From contig DASZCR010000214.1 in NCBI GenBank assembly GCA_035942915.1, positions 1 through 33,450 on the forward strand: a DNA stretch of 33,450 bases. Reading direction: 5' to 3'. The DNA comes from DASZCR01 sp035942915 (GTDB lineage Bacteria; Acidobacteriota; Blastocatellia; Pyrinomonadales; Pyrinomonadaceae). Shown here one piece after another: positions 14,428 through 24,341 of this stretch (position 1 is the first letter of the stretch; each line of letters opens with the position of its first letter). A model generated the notes under the pieces. That model ran no database searches. It had not been told where the DNA came from and worked only from the letters and a program-made list of their open reading frames with translations. The position numbers and the translations under genes were made by a program.

Positions 14428-16224
14428 TTGCGAAGCGTGAAACACGTCAAGGCACTCTTTGAGTTGGACACGCGTTCGCTGGCTCTCTACAGAGTCCTGC
14501 TCGGCGCGGTGCTCATCGCAGACCTGCTCTTCCGCGCCTCCGAAATCCCCACCTTCTACGCAGACAACGGCGTGCTCCCGCGCGCCTCGCCCGTCGCGCA
14601 GTATCTCGACCCCTTCCACGTCAGTTTCCACCTCGCCTCCGGCGCAGCCTCCGTCCAGTATGCGCTCTTTGCCGTCGCCCTGCTCTGCGCGCTCGCTTTC
14701 ACCTTCGGCTTCCGCACGCGCCTCGCAGCCTTCCTCTCATGGCTGCTCCTGCTCTCGCTGCACAACCGCAACTTCATGGTCTTGAGCGGCAGCGACCAAC
14801 TGATTCGCCTGCTGCTCTTCTGGTCAATCTTCCTCCCGGTCGGCGCGTCCTACTCGCTCGACCGCGCGCTGCTCAACGCGCGACGCGCACGCGCAGACGA
14901 CAATCAGCCGCCGACAGCCGCGCGCAGTTTCGTCTCCGTCGGGAGCGCCGCCTTCATCCTCCAAATCTGTTGCGTCTATCTCTTCTCGGCCGTTCTCAAG
15001 TCGGATGCCTCTTGGTGGAGCGAAGGCAGCGCGCTCTATTACGCGCTCAGCATCGACTATCTGACGACGCCGCTGGCAAAGCGTCTCCTCCAATTTCCGA
15101 ATATCGTCTGGGCGCTCTCATGGTTGAGCATCTCGCTTGAAGCCGTCGCCCCGGCGCTGCTCTTTGTCCCGCGCGTGCAGCAGAGGCTACGGACGCTCAT
15201 CGTCCTCGTCTTCATGCTCTTTCACTTGGGGATGCTGCCTTTCCTGACGCTCGGCACGTTTCCTTTCGTCAGCGTCGCGGCGTGGGCGGCGTTGCTGCCG
15301 TCGCGTTTCTGGGAGAAGCGTCTGGCGCGTGCGCGCCGACGCGCAAGCACGACGACCATCTACTACGACGGCGAGTGCGGATTCTGTCGTCGCGCGCTCG
15401 AAGTCGTCCGCACCTTCCTCGCCATCGGCGAGACGCGCATCGCACGCGCGCAGGACGAGGCGGAGATAGACGCCGAGATGCGGCGTCTGAACTCATGGAT
15501 AGTCGTCACCGAAAGCGGCGAGCGAAAGTCGAAGTTCGATGCCTTCGTGCATCTCTGTCGGCTCTCGCCGGTCGTGCGCGGGCTTGCTCCGTTGCTCGCG
15601 TGGCGACCCTTGATGCGGCTCGGCACGCGGCTCTACGAGTGGGTGGCGCGCAGCCGCGCAGGTCTCGGCCGCCCGGCGGCGAGGCTCCGCCCGGAGCGAC
15701 CGTTGTTGAGAGCATCCGTCGTCTCGAACGTGCTGGCCTCCGTCTTGCTCGTGTACGTGCTGGCGTGGAACGTCGGCACGGTGACGGACAATCGCTGGGG
15801 CGTGCCAGAGGGAGCGCGTTGGCTCGGCGTGCTGCTGCGTCTCGACCAGCAGTGGGGGATGTTTGCGCCTTACCCGCGCAAGTCCGATGGCTGGCTCGTC
15901 ATCCCTGCGACGCTGGCGAGCGGCGCGGAAGTTGACCTCTTTCGTGACGGCGCGCCCGTCAGTTGGGAGAAGCCCGCGCGCGTCTCGGCGCTGTTTGCGA
16001 ACGCTTACCGTCAGAAGTACATGGAGAACCTGCTCTCGCCACATCTCTCCGGCACGTTGCTCCTCTACGGACAACACCTCTGCCGGAAGTGGAACGCCGA
16101 ACACAGCGGCGGCGAGACGCTCAACACCTTCGAGATTAACTACGTCGAAGAGCTGACGCCACCGCCCGGCGAACCGACCGCGCCGCCGCGCCGCATCTCC
16201 GTCTGGAAACACAATTGCTTCTAG
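14428..16224 (+). CDS. HTTM membrane protein fused to DUF393 thioredoxin-like domain
   Basis: A 598-aa protein. Residues 1-300 are a multi-span HTTM domain, the membrane fold related to vitamin K-dependent gamma-carboxylase (DTRSLALYRVLLGAVLIADLL; NRNFMVLSGSDQLIRLLLFW; FMLFHLGMLPFLTLGTFPFV). Residues 310-400 are a DUF393 (DCC1-like) domain starting YYDGECGFC with redox pair C317-GF-C320. A further hydrophobic segment lies near 430-450, followed by a periplasmic-type domain with RLDQQWGMFAPYP. The fusion suggests a membrane redox function; substrate unknown. The TTG start at 14428 is uncertain; a GTG at 14437 is an equal alternative, and neither has a good SD. Confidence 0.88.
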   Translation: MRSVKHVKALFELDTRSLALYRVLLGAVLIADLLFRASEIPTFYADNGVLPRASPVAQYLDPFHVSFHLASGAASVQYALFAVALLCALAFTFGFRTRLAAFLSWLLLLSLHNRNFMVLSGSDQLIRLLLFWSIFLPVGASYSLDRALLNARRARADDNQPPTAARSFVSVGSAAFILQICCVYLFSAVLKSDASWWSEGSALYYALSIDYLTTPLAKRLLQFPNIVWALSWLSISLEAVAPALLFVPRVQQRLRTLIVLVFMLFHLGMLPFLTLGTFPFVSVAAWAALLPSRFWEKRLARARRRASTTTIYYDGECGFCRRALEVVRTFLAIGETRIARAQDEAEIDAEMRRLNSWIVVTESGERKSKFDAFVHLCRLSPVVRGLAPLLAWRPLMRLGTRLYEWVARSRAGLGRPAARLRPERPLLRASVVSNVLASVLLVYVLAWNVGTVTDNRWGVPEGARWLGVLLRLDQQWGMFAPYPRKSDGWLVIPATLASGAEVDLFRDGAPVSWEKPARVSALFANAYRQKYMENLLSPHLSGTLLLYGQHLCRKWNAEHSGGETLNTFEINYVEELTPPPGEPTAPPRRISVWKHNCF

Positions 16225-16320
16225 GCGGGCGACGGAAAAAGGCGTGCGGTTCGGTGCTGATTTTGTTATGTTAAGCGCCTCAGAAGTCGCTTCCCCTGTG
16301 ACCCGCCAGAGGTGACCAAG

Positions 16321-17727
16321 ATGTCCGCACGAACCCTCTCACGCATCGGCCTCGCTTTCATCCCCTTAACGCTCGTCGGTCTGCTGCTCGTCTACACGCA
16401 ATCCTCAGAGGGTCGCGCGCAGGTCGCCTTCGTTCCTGCCGACGAGTTGTCGTCTCCGGCGACGGAGACGACGCCCCCGCAGACGAACACGAACGGCCAG
16501 ACCAACTCGTCAACCAACTCGTCAACCAACTCGTCAACCAATACGTCAACTAACTCTTCAACCAACACGCCGGTCAACAACGCGAACACGCCGTCTCCTC
16601 CGCCCGACAACGCCAACACCATCGCGCACGTCAACACCAACGGCGCGACGGCCAACACCAACAGCGTCAACACCAACGGCGGCGGGGTGAAGATGATTCC
16701 GCGCACGCGCGTGGCGACGCGCGAGGAGTATGAAAGAGAGAAGCAGCGTTTCGACACCGAGGCGTTGAAGCGCGGCGCGCAACTCGGTCAGGGCAGGCTC
16801 GACGGTCTCATCTGGCTGCGGACGAAAGCCGCGCTCGCGGACGACGACGACATCCCAGACCAAAATCTCGTCATCACGGTCGAGAACTCTGTCGTCACGC
16901 TGACGGGGACGTTGAAAGTCCCGGAGCAGAAGGCGAAGGCGGAGGAGGTGGTGCGCAAGATTGAAGGCGTCCGCCGCGTCGAGAACAAGATTGTCGTCGA
17001 GGGCGAAGCGATTAAGAGGACGCCTCCGACGCAGATTAGAAGAGGCGTCAGGCGCACAACGCTCGACTTCGGCTCGCCCGAACGCCCTGTGAGGTTCGTT
17101 CCCATCTCGACTGCCTACGCGCAGAACCGTCAGCAGCCTGAGCGCGAACGCGAACGCATCGAAGGCGAATGGCCGAAGACGATGGACGTGGCCGACGCCA
17201 CGCAGGTCGTGCGTCTCTCCATCGTGCGCGAGGCGGGCGGCGCAGGCGGAGGCGCATCAACCGCGCCGACGGCTGAGGTCAAGGGACGCGAGGTGACGAT
17301 TATCGCGCCCGTCACCGTCGGCGCGCCCGGCGTTCCTCTCAAAGACGCCTTCGGGCCGCAGTACGAGGCGACGGCGACGGCGAGCCTCACCGCGCCCTCG
17401 CTCAACCCGCAGACTTCCGACACCGGCGCGAAATCGCTCGACGCGCCGCGAGTCACATGGCAATGGCACATCGCGCCCAAAACTGCCGGGGCGCAGGACG
17501 CCTCTCTGACGCTCAAGGTCAAGTGGCGGCACAAGCGCAGCGGCAAGGAGAAGGAGTACGAAGTCATCAACCAATCCATCCGTTTTGAAGTACGCAGCCC
17601 ATGGATTAGCGACGAGCGTCTGAAGCTGGCGACCGGCATCTGCGGCCTCGTGATGGTCGTCCTCCAGATACCGGCCGCCGCAGGTAAACTCATGGGCGGC
17701 AAGAAAAAGCAGGAGGACGACGCCTGA
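16321..17727 (+). CDS. Membrane-anchored BON-domain protein with Asn/Ser/Thr-rich repeat
   Basis: A 468-aa envelope protein. Residues 8-25 are hydrophobic (signal or anchor). Residues 50-125 are Asn/Thr/Ser-rich with tandem NSST units. Residues 160-232 match a BON domain: LIWLRTKAALADDDDIPDQNLVITVENSVVTLTGTLKVPEQKAKAEEVVRKIEGVRRVENKIVV. The C-terminal part (about 290-435) is beta-rich, and a final hydrophobic segment GICGLVMVVLQIPAAAGKLM (about 439-458) precedes a Lys/Asp tail. BON domains often bind phospholipid or link to osmotic response. ATG 16321 is chosen because GAGGTG stands 7 nt upstream. Confidence 0.8.
   Translation: MSARTLSRIGLAFIPLTLVGLLLVYTQSSEGRAQVAFVPADELSSPATETTPPQTNTNGQTNSSTNSSTNSSTNTSTNSSTNTPVNNANTPSPPPDNANTIAHVNTNGATANTNSVNTNGGGVKMIPRTRVATREEYEREKQRFDTEALKRGAQLGQGRLDGLIWLRTKAALADDDDIPDQNLVITVENSVVTLTGTLKVPEQKAKAEEVVRKIEGVRRVENKIVVEGEAIKRTPPTQIRRGVRRTTLDFGSPERPVRFVPISTAYAQNRQQPERERERIEGEWPKTMDVADATQVVRLSIVREAGGAGGGASTAPTAEVKGREVTIIAPVTVGAPGVPLKDAFGPQYEATATASLTAPSLNPQTSDTGAKSLDAPRVTWQWHIAPKTAGAQDASLTLKVKWRHKRSGKEKEYEVINQSIRFEVRSPWISDERLKLATGICGLVMVVLQIPAAAGKLMGGKKKQEDDA
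16504..16563 (+). repeat. 12-bp tandem repeat inside the BON gene
   Basis: Five copies of a 12-bp unit (AACTCGTCAACC, first three exact, last two with changes) encode NSST units in the Asn/Ser/Thr-rich linker. Being a multiple of three, copy-number change would keep frame. Confidence 0.85.
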
Positions 17728-17778
17728 CGCGCCAGCCGCGCGTCTGACGAGCGACCTTCCCCAATAATCCTCAGAGAG

Positions 17779-17811
17779 CGGGCGCGCGTGCGGTTTCGCG
17801 CCCGTTTTGTT
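17779..17811 (+). terminator. Intrinsic terminator after the BON gene
   Basis: CGGGCGCG (17779-17786) pairs with CGCGCCCG (17797-17804), followed by TTTTGTT. It is 52 nt after the stop at 17727 and separates this gene from lepA. Confidence 0.8.
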
Positions 17812-17818
17812 ATAACTA

Positions 17819-17914
17819 CAGTGACAAGTGACAAGATAGTGATAGGTAATAAGTGATAGGTGATAGGAAGAAAGCTATTCTCTTATCACCCATCACCTAT
17901 CACTCATCACTTCT
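17819..17914. repeat. Inverted heptamer array, GTGATAG type (element 6)
   Basis: Units AGTGACA, AGTGACA, then TGATAGG, TAATAAG, TGATAGG, TGATAGG; the right arm CTTATCACCCATCACCTATC continues to about 17912. It fills the space between the BON terminator and lepA, ending about 10 nt before the lepA ATG. Confidence 0.9.
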
Positions 17915-17922
17915 TTTTAGTC

Positions 17923-19722
<1,800 letters not shown>

Positions 19723-19745
19723 GTTTCGGCAGTCAGGAAACAGAC

Positions 19746-20609
19746 ATGATGAAGAAAGCGTCGCTCATGTTTGCGCTCGTGTTCGCAGTGCTGCTGTGGT
19801 TGCCGCCGAGCACGGTGGCGCAGACCGTCGTGGTTGACGAGTCGCGGCGGCGCGATTCGGCGGCGGCCGAGAAGAGTTTTCGTGAAGGCAACGAGTTGAT
19901 GGCCGAGCGCAAGTACGGCGAGGCGCTGACGAAGTACAAGGAGGGGCTGGCGGTGATGCCGGACGACCCGGCGCTGCTCTACAACGGGAGCACGGCGGCG
20001 CTGCTCGTCCACGATTTCGCGTCGGCCGTCGTGATGCTCAGGAAGCTGACGCTGGCGCGCCCCGAAGACTGGCAGGCACGCGCCAAGCTCATCCAGTCTT
20101 ATCAGGCGCTCGGCGACCTCAAAGCGCGCGACGCCGAGCGCGACGTGCTCTTCGACCTGCGCAGGCGCGGCAAGGGCGAGGACGCGGCCAACCCTGAAAT
20201 GTCGCTCTCGCGTCAGCCCTTTTATTGCCGCGAGCGTCTGCGCGTCAACGGCCGCGAGGTGATGGCCTTCGAGCACTTCGAGTTGAAGGGCGCGCGTGCG
20301 CTGCGCTACGTCTTCGTCGTGCTCGACGACACGGGGCGCGCAGAGGACTTCCGCATCTCGCTCGGCTCTTACGATTTGACCAACTCGATGTGGGCGAGCC
20401 GCAATCAGGAGAAGGCCGCGCAGGGCGGTCGCCTCTTCCACCTCGACGGCTATTACAAATGGGGGCACGCCACCTACGGCATGTATCATCCCGAACCCTC
20501 TTACGACGAGGTGCGCAAGACGGTCGTCGCCATTCTCGAAGGCAAGCAGAACCCTATCAGCAGTTCGACGCGGCCGCAGCCGCAGACCGCCGAGCCGAAG
20601 AAGCCCTAA
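19746..20609 (+). CDS. Secreted TPR-repeat protein
   Basis: A 287-aa protein. Residues 1-26 (MMKKASLMFALVFAVLLWLPPSTVAQ) are a signal peptide with cleavage near AQ-T. Residues 40-140 contain tetratricopeptide-type helices (FREGNELMAERKYGEALTKYKEGLAVMPDDPALLYN). The C-terminal region (about 150-265), including YCRERLRVNGREVMAFEHFE and RLFHLDGYYKWGHATYGMYHPEPSY, is a small beta-rich domain I do not recognise. TPRs usually mediate protein contacts, here outside the cytoplasm. An AGGAAACAGAC sequence precedes the ATG pair at 19746/19749. It sits between lepA and the SMC-like gene; the latter starts 9 nt after its stop. Confidence 0.8.
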   Translation: MMKKASLMFALVFAVLLWLPPSTVAQTVVVDESRRRDSAAAEKSFREGNELMAERKYGEALTKYKEGLAVMPDDPALLYNGSTAALLVHDFASAVVMLRKLTLARPEDWQARAKLIQSYQALGDLKARDAERDVLFDLRRRGKGEDAANPEMSLSRQPFYCRERLRVNGREVMAFEHFELKGARALRYVFVVLDDTGRAEDFRISLGSYDLTNSMWASRNQEKAAQGGRLFHLDGYYKWGHATYGMYHPEPSYDEVRKTVVAILEGKQNPISSSTRPQPQTAEPKKP

Positions 20610-20618
20610 ACGCACAGC

Positions 20619-23600
20619 ATGCACGTCACGCGCGTCGAATTAGAGAACATCAAGGTCTACGAGCGCACGGAGTACACCTTCGAGCGCGGCACGACCGCCA
20701 TCGTCGGCGAGAACGGCGCGGGCAAAACCACCATCCTCGAATCAATCGCGTGGGCGCTCTTCGACACGCTCGAATACAGCAAGGACGACTTCCTCCGACG
20801 CGGCGCGAAGAAAGGCTCTGTGCGCGTCTCCTTCCAGAGCGACCTCGACGAACGCGAATACACGGTTTACCGCGACACGGGTAACGGCTACTACGTCTTC
20901 GACCGCGCGCTCGGCGTCAAGCTGGCCGAGAAGAAGGTGGACGTTAAAAAGTTTCTCGACCAGCATCTCGGCATCGAACCGGGCACCGATTTGAAGGCGC
21001 TCTTTCGCTCGGCCATCGGCGTTCCGCAAGGACTTTTTACGACCGACTTCCTGCGTACGCCGACCGAGCGGAAGACGGCCTTCGACCGTCTTCTCAAAGT
21101 CGAAGAGTACCGCGAGAGCGCGCAGAGACTCGGAGAGACGATGGCTCTCATCCGCGAGCGCGTCACCGAAGCGCGCGAGCGCATCGGGCGCGCCGAAGGT
21201 CAACTCGCGCGCTACGACGACCTGCTCGCCTCGCACGAAGATGCGAGAGAGCGCACCTCGCGTCTCGCCGCAGAACTCGCCGACGTGCGGCGCGAGGCGG
21301 AAGAGCGCGCGCAGGCGGTCAGCGCATTGGATGCGGCCGAGCGTCGCGTGACAGAGACGCGCGCGGCGGCCGACCGCGCCGAAGTCGAACGCGCCGCCGC
21401 CTCGCGCAGACTCGCAGACTTGCAGCACGAACTCGAAGCGGCGCGGCGCGCGGGCGAGAGACAACGCGCCTGCGAGTCCGGCTATCGCTCACATCTCGCA
21501 GCACTCGAAGCCCTGCGCGCGCTCGAAGCCGAACGCGCCGAGCGCGACCGTCTGAGCGCGGAACTGAACGGCGTGGCGCGGATGGTTTCGGCCGCCGAGA
21601 CGGACGCGCGCCGTCTCACGGAAGCCGTCGAACGCGCCGCCGAGGCTCGCGCCGCTCTCGCCGAACTCGACGCCGAGGTGACGGCGCAGGAGGAGGCCGA
21701 GCGCGAGCGCGAACGCCTGCGCGACCTGCTGGCGCGCGCCTCTGCCGCACGCGAACAACTCGTGCGCCTCGACCGCGAGTTGGACGCCTTGCGCAAACAG
21801 CACGTCGAGACGACGAAGCGCGTGCGCGCGGCTGAGGGCGCGCAAGGGGCTGCCGCGCGCGTCGAAAATTTGGAGATTGAGCGCGGCGGCGTCGAGGCGC
21901 ACCTCAGTCGCGTCGAACAATCGCTGAACGACTTGAAGCACCTGACGAGCCGTCGGCGCGAGCAGTTGCGCGAAGTCGAGCGTCTGCGCCGCAGCGTCGC
22001 GGCGCTCGAACGCGAAGAGCGAGAGGTCGCAGCCGTCGCCGCTGAAGCCGGTCGCACGTCCGCGCTCGAAGCGCGCGAACGCGAGTTGACGCAGCAGGCC
22101 GCAGAGTTGCGCGCCGCCATCGCTCACGACGAGCGGATTCGCGCGGAGACGCAGGGCGGCGTCTGCCCCATCCTCGGCGAGCGTTGCACGAGTTTCGGCG
22201 AGGGCCGCACGTTCGAGAGCTACTTCGGCGACCGGCTCAAGACGAGCCGCGCGCGTCTGGCTTCGGTTGAGCGTGAGGTGGTCGGAGTCGTGCGCCAACT
22301 CGGCGCGGCGCGCGAGGCCGAGAAGGCCGTCGCACGTTTCGAGACGACGCGCGCGCGTCTCTTGCAGGAACGCGAACTGCTCGCCGAACGCGAACGCTCG
22401 CTGGCCTCCATCGAGGCCGAGATACGCAAGCTCTCCGAGGCCGACGAGCGGCTCAAGGACAAGCTGCAAGCAGACCTCATGGGCATCGACCTCGTGCTCA
22501 AGACGGCGCGCGAAGAGGCTCTGCGTTATGCCGAGCTTGAACCTTTGCGTGTGCGTCTGCGCGAGATTGAAGAGGAGGGCAAGAGCAAGAAGGAGACGCG
22601 GCAAGAGGTGGCCGCCGCCGCGAGCGCCGAAGAGGCGCTGGCGCACGACATCAAGGAGGTTGAAGGTCGTCTCCGCGCCATGAACGACCCGCGCACACGC
22701 GCCGCCGCCCTGCGCGCGGAGGCTGCACGTGAAGCGTCGCTCAAGATTGAAGCGCAGGGAGCGCGCGACGCTTTGACTGCGCTCAACGAGCAACGCGCCG
22801 CGCTCGAAGAAAGGCTCAAGGCTTACGGTGATTTCGAGACCAGATGGTCTGCCGTCGTGGCACAACGCGAGGAGACGACCGACGCTTATCGTGAATATCT
22901 CGAAACGGCCTCTCTGGCGGCGACGCTGCCCGCGCGCGAGCGCGACGCGCAGGCTGCGGCCGAGAGCGCGGCCGGGGCGCAGCAGCAGGCCGAACGCGCT
23001 CTGGCCGAACACGAAGCGGCGCTTGCCATCTACGACCGCGAGCGTCACAACCGCGAGCGCGGGCTTTTGGAGATGGCGCGCGTGCACCTCGCCACGACGA
23101 CGGCGCAGTTGGAGGCGGCGCGTGAGGCCGAAGCGAAACTCGCCGACGAGATTGCGGCTCTCGAAACGGTGCGCGCGACATGGCGCGAGGAGATTCGCGC
23201 CAAAGAACGGCTCGAAGAGTTGCAGCAGGCAACCGACTTCGTCCGCGACGTACTCAAACAGGCCGGGCCGCTCGTGACGGAAAGCTACCTCTACAACATC
23301 TCGATTGAAGCCAATCAGTTGTTCAGGGAGATTACCGGCGAAGGTGGGCGCGCGCTGCGCTGGTCGAAGGATTACGATATCGTCCTCGAAGAGGGCGGGC
23401 ACGACCGCTCTTTCGTCAACCTCTCAGGCGGCGAACAGATGGTGGCGGCTCTCTCGGTCAGACTCGCGCTGCTCAAGCAGCTATCAGACATCCGCATCGC
23501 GTTCTTCGACGAGCCGACGGTCAACATGGACGCCGAGCGCCGCGAGCGTCTCGCGCAACAACTCGGACAGGTGCGCCACTTCGACCAACTCTTCGTCATC

Positions 23601-23678
23601 TCGCACGACGATACCTTCGAGGAGACGGTTGACCACGTCGTCTCCGTCTCCGCACGCGAGCGCGAAGAAGCCGCCTGA
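20619..23678 (+). CDS. Rad50/SbcC-type SMC-like ATPase
   Basis: A 1019-aa ABC-type ATPase with two long coiled coils, as in Rad50/SbcC nuclease subunits. Walker A GENGAGKTT (30-38), a Q-loop-like IGVPQGLFT (about 133-141), coiled coils with an apex near 510-530, signature NLSGGEQMVAALS (from about 935), Walker B IAFFDEPT (about 961) and H-loop VISHDD (about 993). The apex has C516-PILGER-C523 rather than the CxxC zinc hook of classical Rad50. No SbcD/Mre11 nuclease gene is adjacent. It begins 9 nt after the TPR stop, suggesting co-transcription. The antisense strand carries long open frames, which are GC-bias shadows. Confidence 0.9.
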   Translation: MHVTRVELENIKVYERTEYTFERGTTAIVGENGAGKTTILESIAWALFDTLEYSKDDFLRRGAKKGSVRVSFQSDLDEREYTVYRDTGNGYYVFDRALGVKLAEKKVDVKKFLDQHLGIEPGTDLKALFRSAIGVPQGLFTTDFLRTPTERKTAFDRLLKVEEYRESAQRLGETMALIRERVTEARERIGRAEGQLARYDDLLASHEDARERTSRLAAELADVRREAEERAQAVSALDAAERRVTETRAAADRAEVERAAASRRLADLQHELEAARRAGERQRACESGYRSHLAALEALRALEAERAERDRLSAELNGVARMVSAAETDARRLTEAVERAAEARAALAELDAEVTAQEEAERERERLRDLLARASAAREQLVRLDRELDALRKQHVETTKRVRAAEGAQGAAARVENLEIERGGVEAHLSRVEQSLNDLKHLTSRRREQLREVERLRRSVAALEREEREVAAVAAEAGRTSALEARERELTQQAAELRAAIAHDERIRAETQGGVCPILGERCTSFGEGRTFESYFGDRLKTSRARLASVEREVVGVVRQLGAAREAEKAVARFETTRARLLQERELLAERERSLASIEAEIRKLSEADERLKDKLQADLMGIDLVLKTAREEALRYAELEPLRVRLREIEEEGKSKKETRQEVAAAASAEEALAHDIKEVEGRLRAMNDPRTRAAALRAEAAREASLKIEAQGARDALTALNEQRAALEERLKAYGDFETRWSAVVAQREETTDAYREYLETASLAATLPARERDAQAAAESAAGAQQQAERALAEHEAALAIYDRERHNRERGLLEMARVHLATTTAQLEAAREAEAKLADEIAALETVRATWREEIRAKERLEELQQATDFVRDVLKQAGPLVTESYLYNISIEANQLFREITGEGGRALRWSKDYDIVLEEGGHDRSFVNLSGGEQMVAALSVRLALLKQLSDIRIAFFDEPTVNMDAERRERLAQQLGQVRHFDQLFVISHDDTFEETVDHVVSVSAREREEAA

Positions 23679-23682
23679 CGGT

Positions 23683-23800
23683 AGTGACAGGTGATAAGTG
23701 ATAAGTGATAGGTGATGGGTGATAAGAGAAGAATGATTGCGAAAGGCGGACGATGAAGGACGATTCCTCCCATCACCCATCATCCATCACCCATCACTTA
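23683..23800. repeat. Inverted heptamer array, GTGATAG type (element 7)
   Basis: Left arm of about six units (AGTGACAGGTGATAAGTGAT and onward, 23683-23724), an approximately 45-nt centre including GGACGATGAAGGACGA, then a right arm of CATCACC/CATCATC units (23769-23798). The right arm overlaps the first codons of the rnhA frame. Confidence 0.88.
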
Positions 23801-24262
23801 AAAGAGGTTTCGATTTACTGTGACGGGTCGAGTTTGGGCAACGGGCAGGCGGCGACGCGCGCGGCGGCCGTCGCGCTGCTCGGCTATCGCGACCTCTGGC
23901 GCGCCTTCGGACTCTTTCTCGGCCACGCGACGAACCAGCAGGCCGAAATCGCCGCCGCCGCGCTCGGTCTCGAACAGTTGACCGAGCCTTGCCGCGTGCG
24001 GCTGCACACAGATTCGCGCTACGTCGTCGAGACGATGTGCGGGCGTTTCCGCCGCAAGTCGAATCATGAGTGGTGGGCGCGTCTCGACCGCGCCGTTGCG
24101 CAACATCGCGTCGAGTGGCGTTGGCTCAAGGGGCACGCCGGGCATACGGCGCAGGAGGCCGTCGATGCCGCCGCGCGCCGCATCGCCGCGCTCGGACACG
24201 CCGACGAAAGCGTTCTCGAAGACGCGGCTGCGAAACTCTCCGGCACTCACACGGAGGCTTGA
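23753..24262 (+). CDS. rnhA: Ribonuclease HI
   Basis: Cleaves RNA in RNA-DNA hybrids. The catalytic set is present: D24 (YCDGSS), E65 (QQAEIAAA), D87 (HTDSRYVV), D138, plus H128 in KGHAGH. The protein is 169 aa, but residues 5-16 (SSHHPSSITHHL) are translated heptamer repeat. By comparison with known RNases HI the conserved fold begins at about LKEVSIYCDG (16-25). The only ATG is 23753; an alternative is initiation on a non-ATG codon after AAAGAGG (23811-23817), for example ATT at position 23813 or nearby, which I cannot decide. It follows the SMC-like gene by 74 nt. Confidence 0.88.
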   Translation: MKDDSSHHPSSITHHLKEVSIYCDGSSLGNGQAATRAAAVALLGYRDLWRAFGLFLGHATNQQAEIAAAALGLEQLTEPCRVRLHTDSRYVVETMCGRFRRKSNHEWWARLDRAVAQHRVEWRWLKGHAGHTAQEAVDAAARRIAALGHADESVLEDAAAKLSGTHTEA

Positions 24263-24341
24263 TTTACACGTCGGCCGCAGGCGTCCTCCCCGCGCGCGGC
24301 GACTGGCAATTTTCTCCCCGCTGAACTAACTTGGCTGTTCC

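Noticed and set aside
21489..23402. 637-aa open frame antisense to the SMC-like ATPase
   Set aside because: It is a GC-bias shadow of a long Glu/Arg/Ala-rich coiled coil; no SD and no recognised domain.
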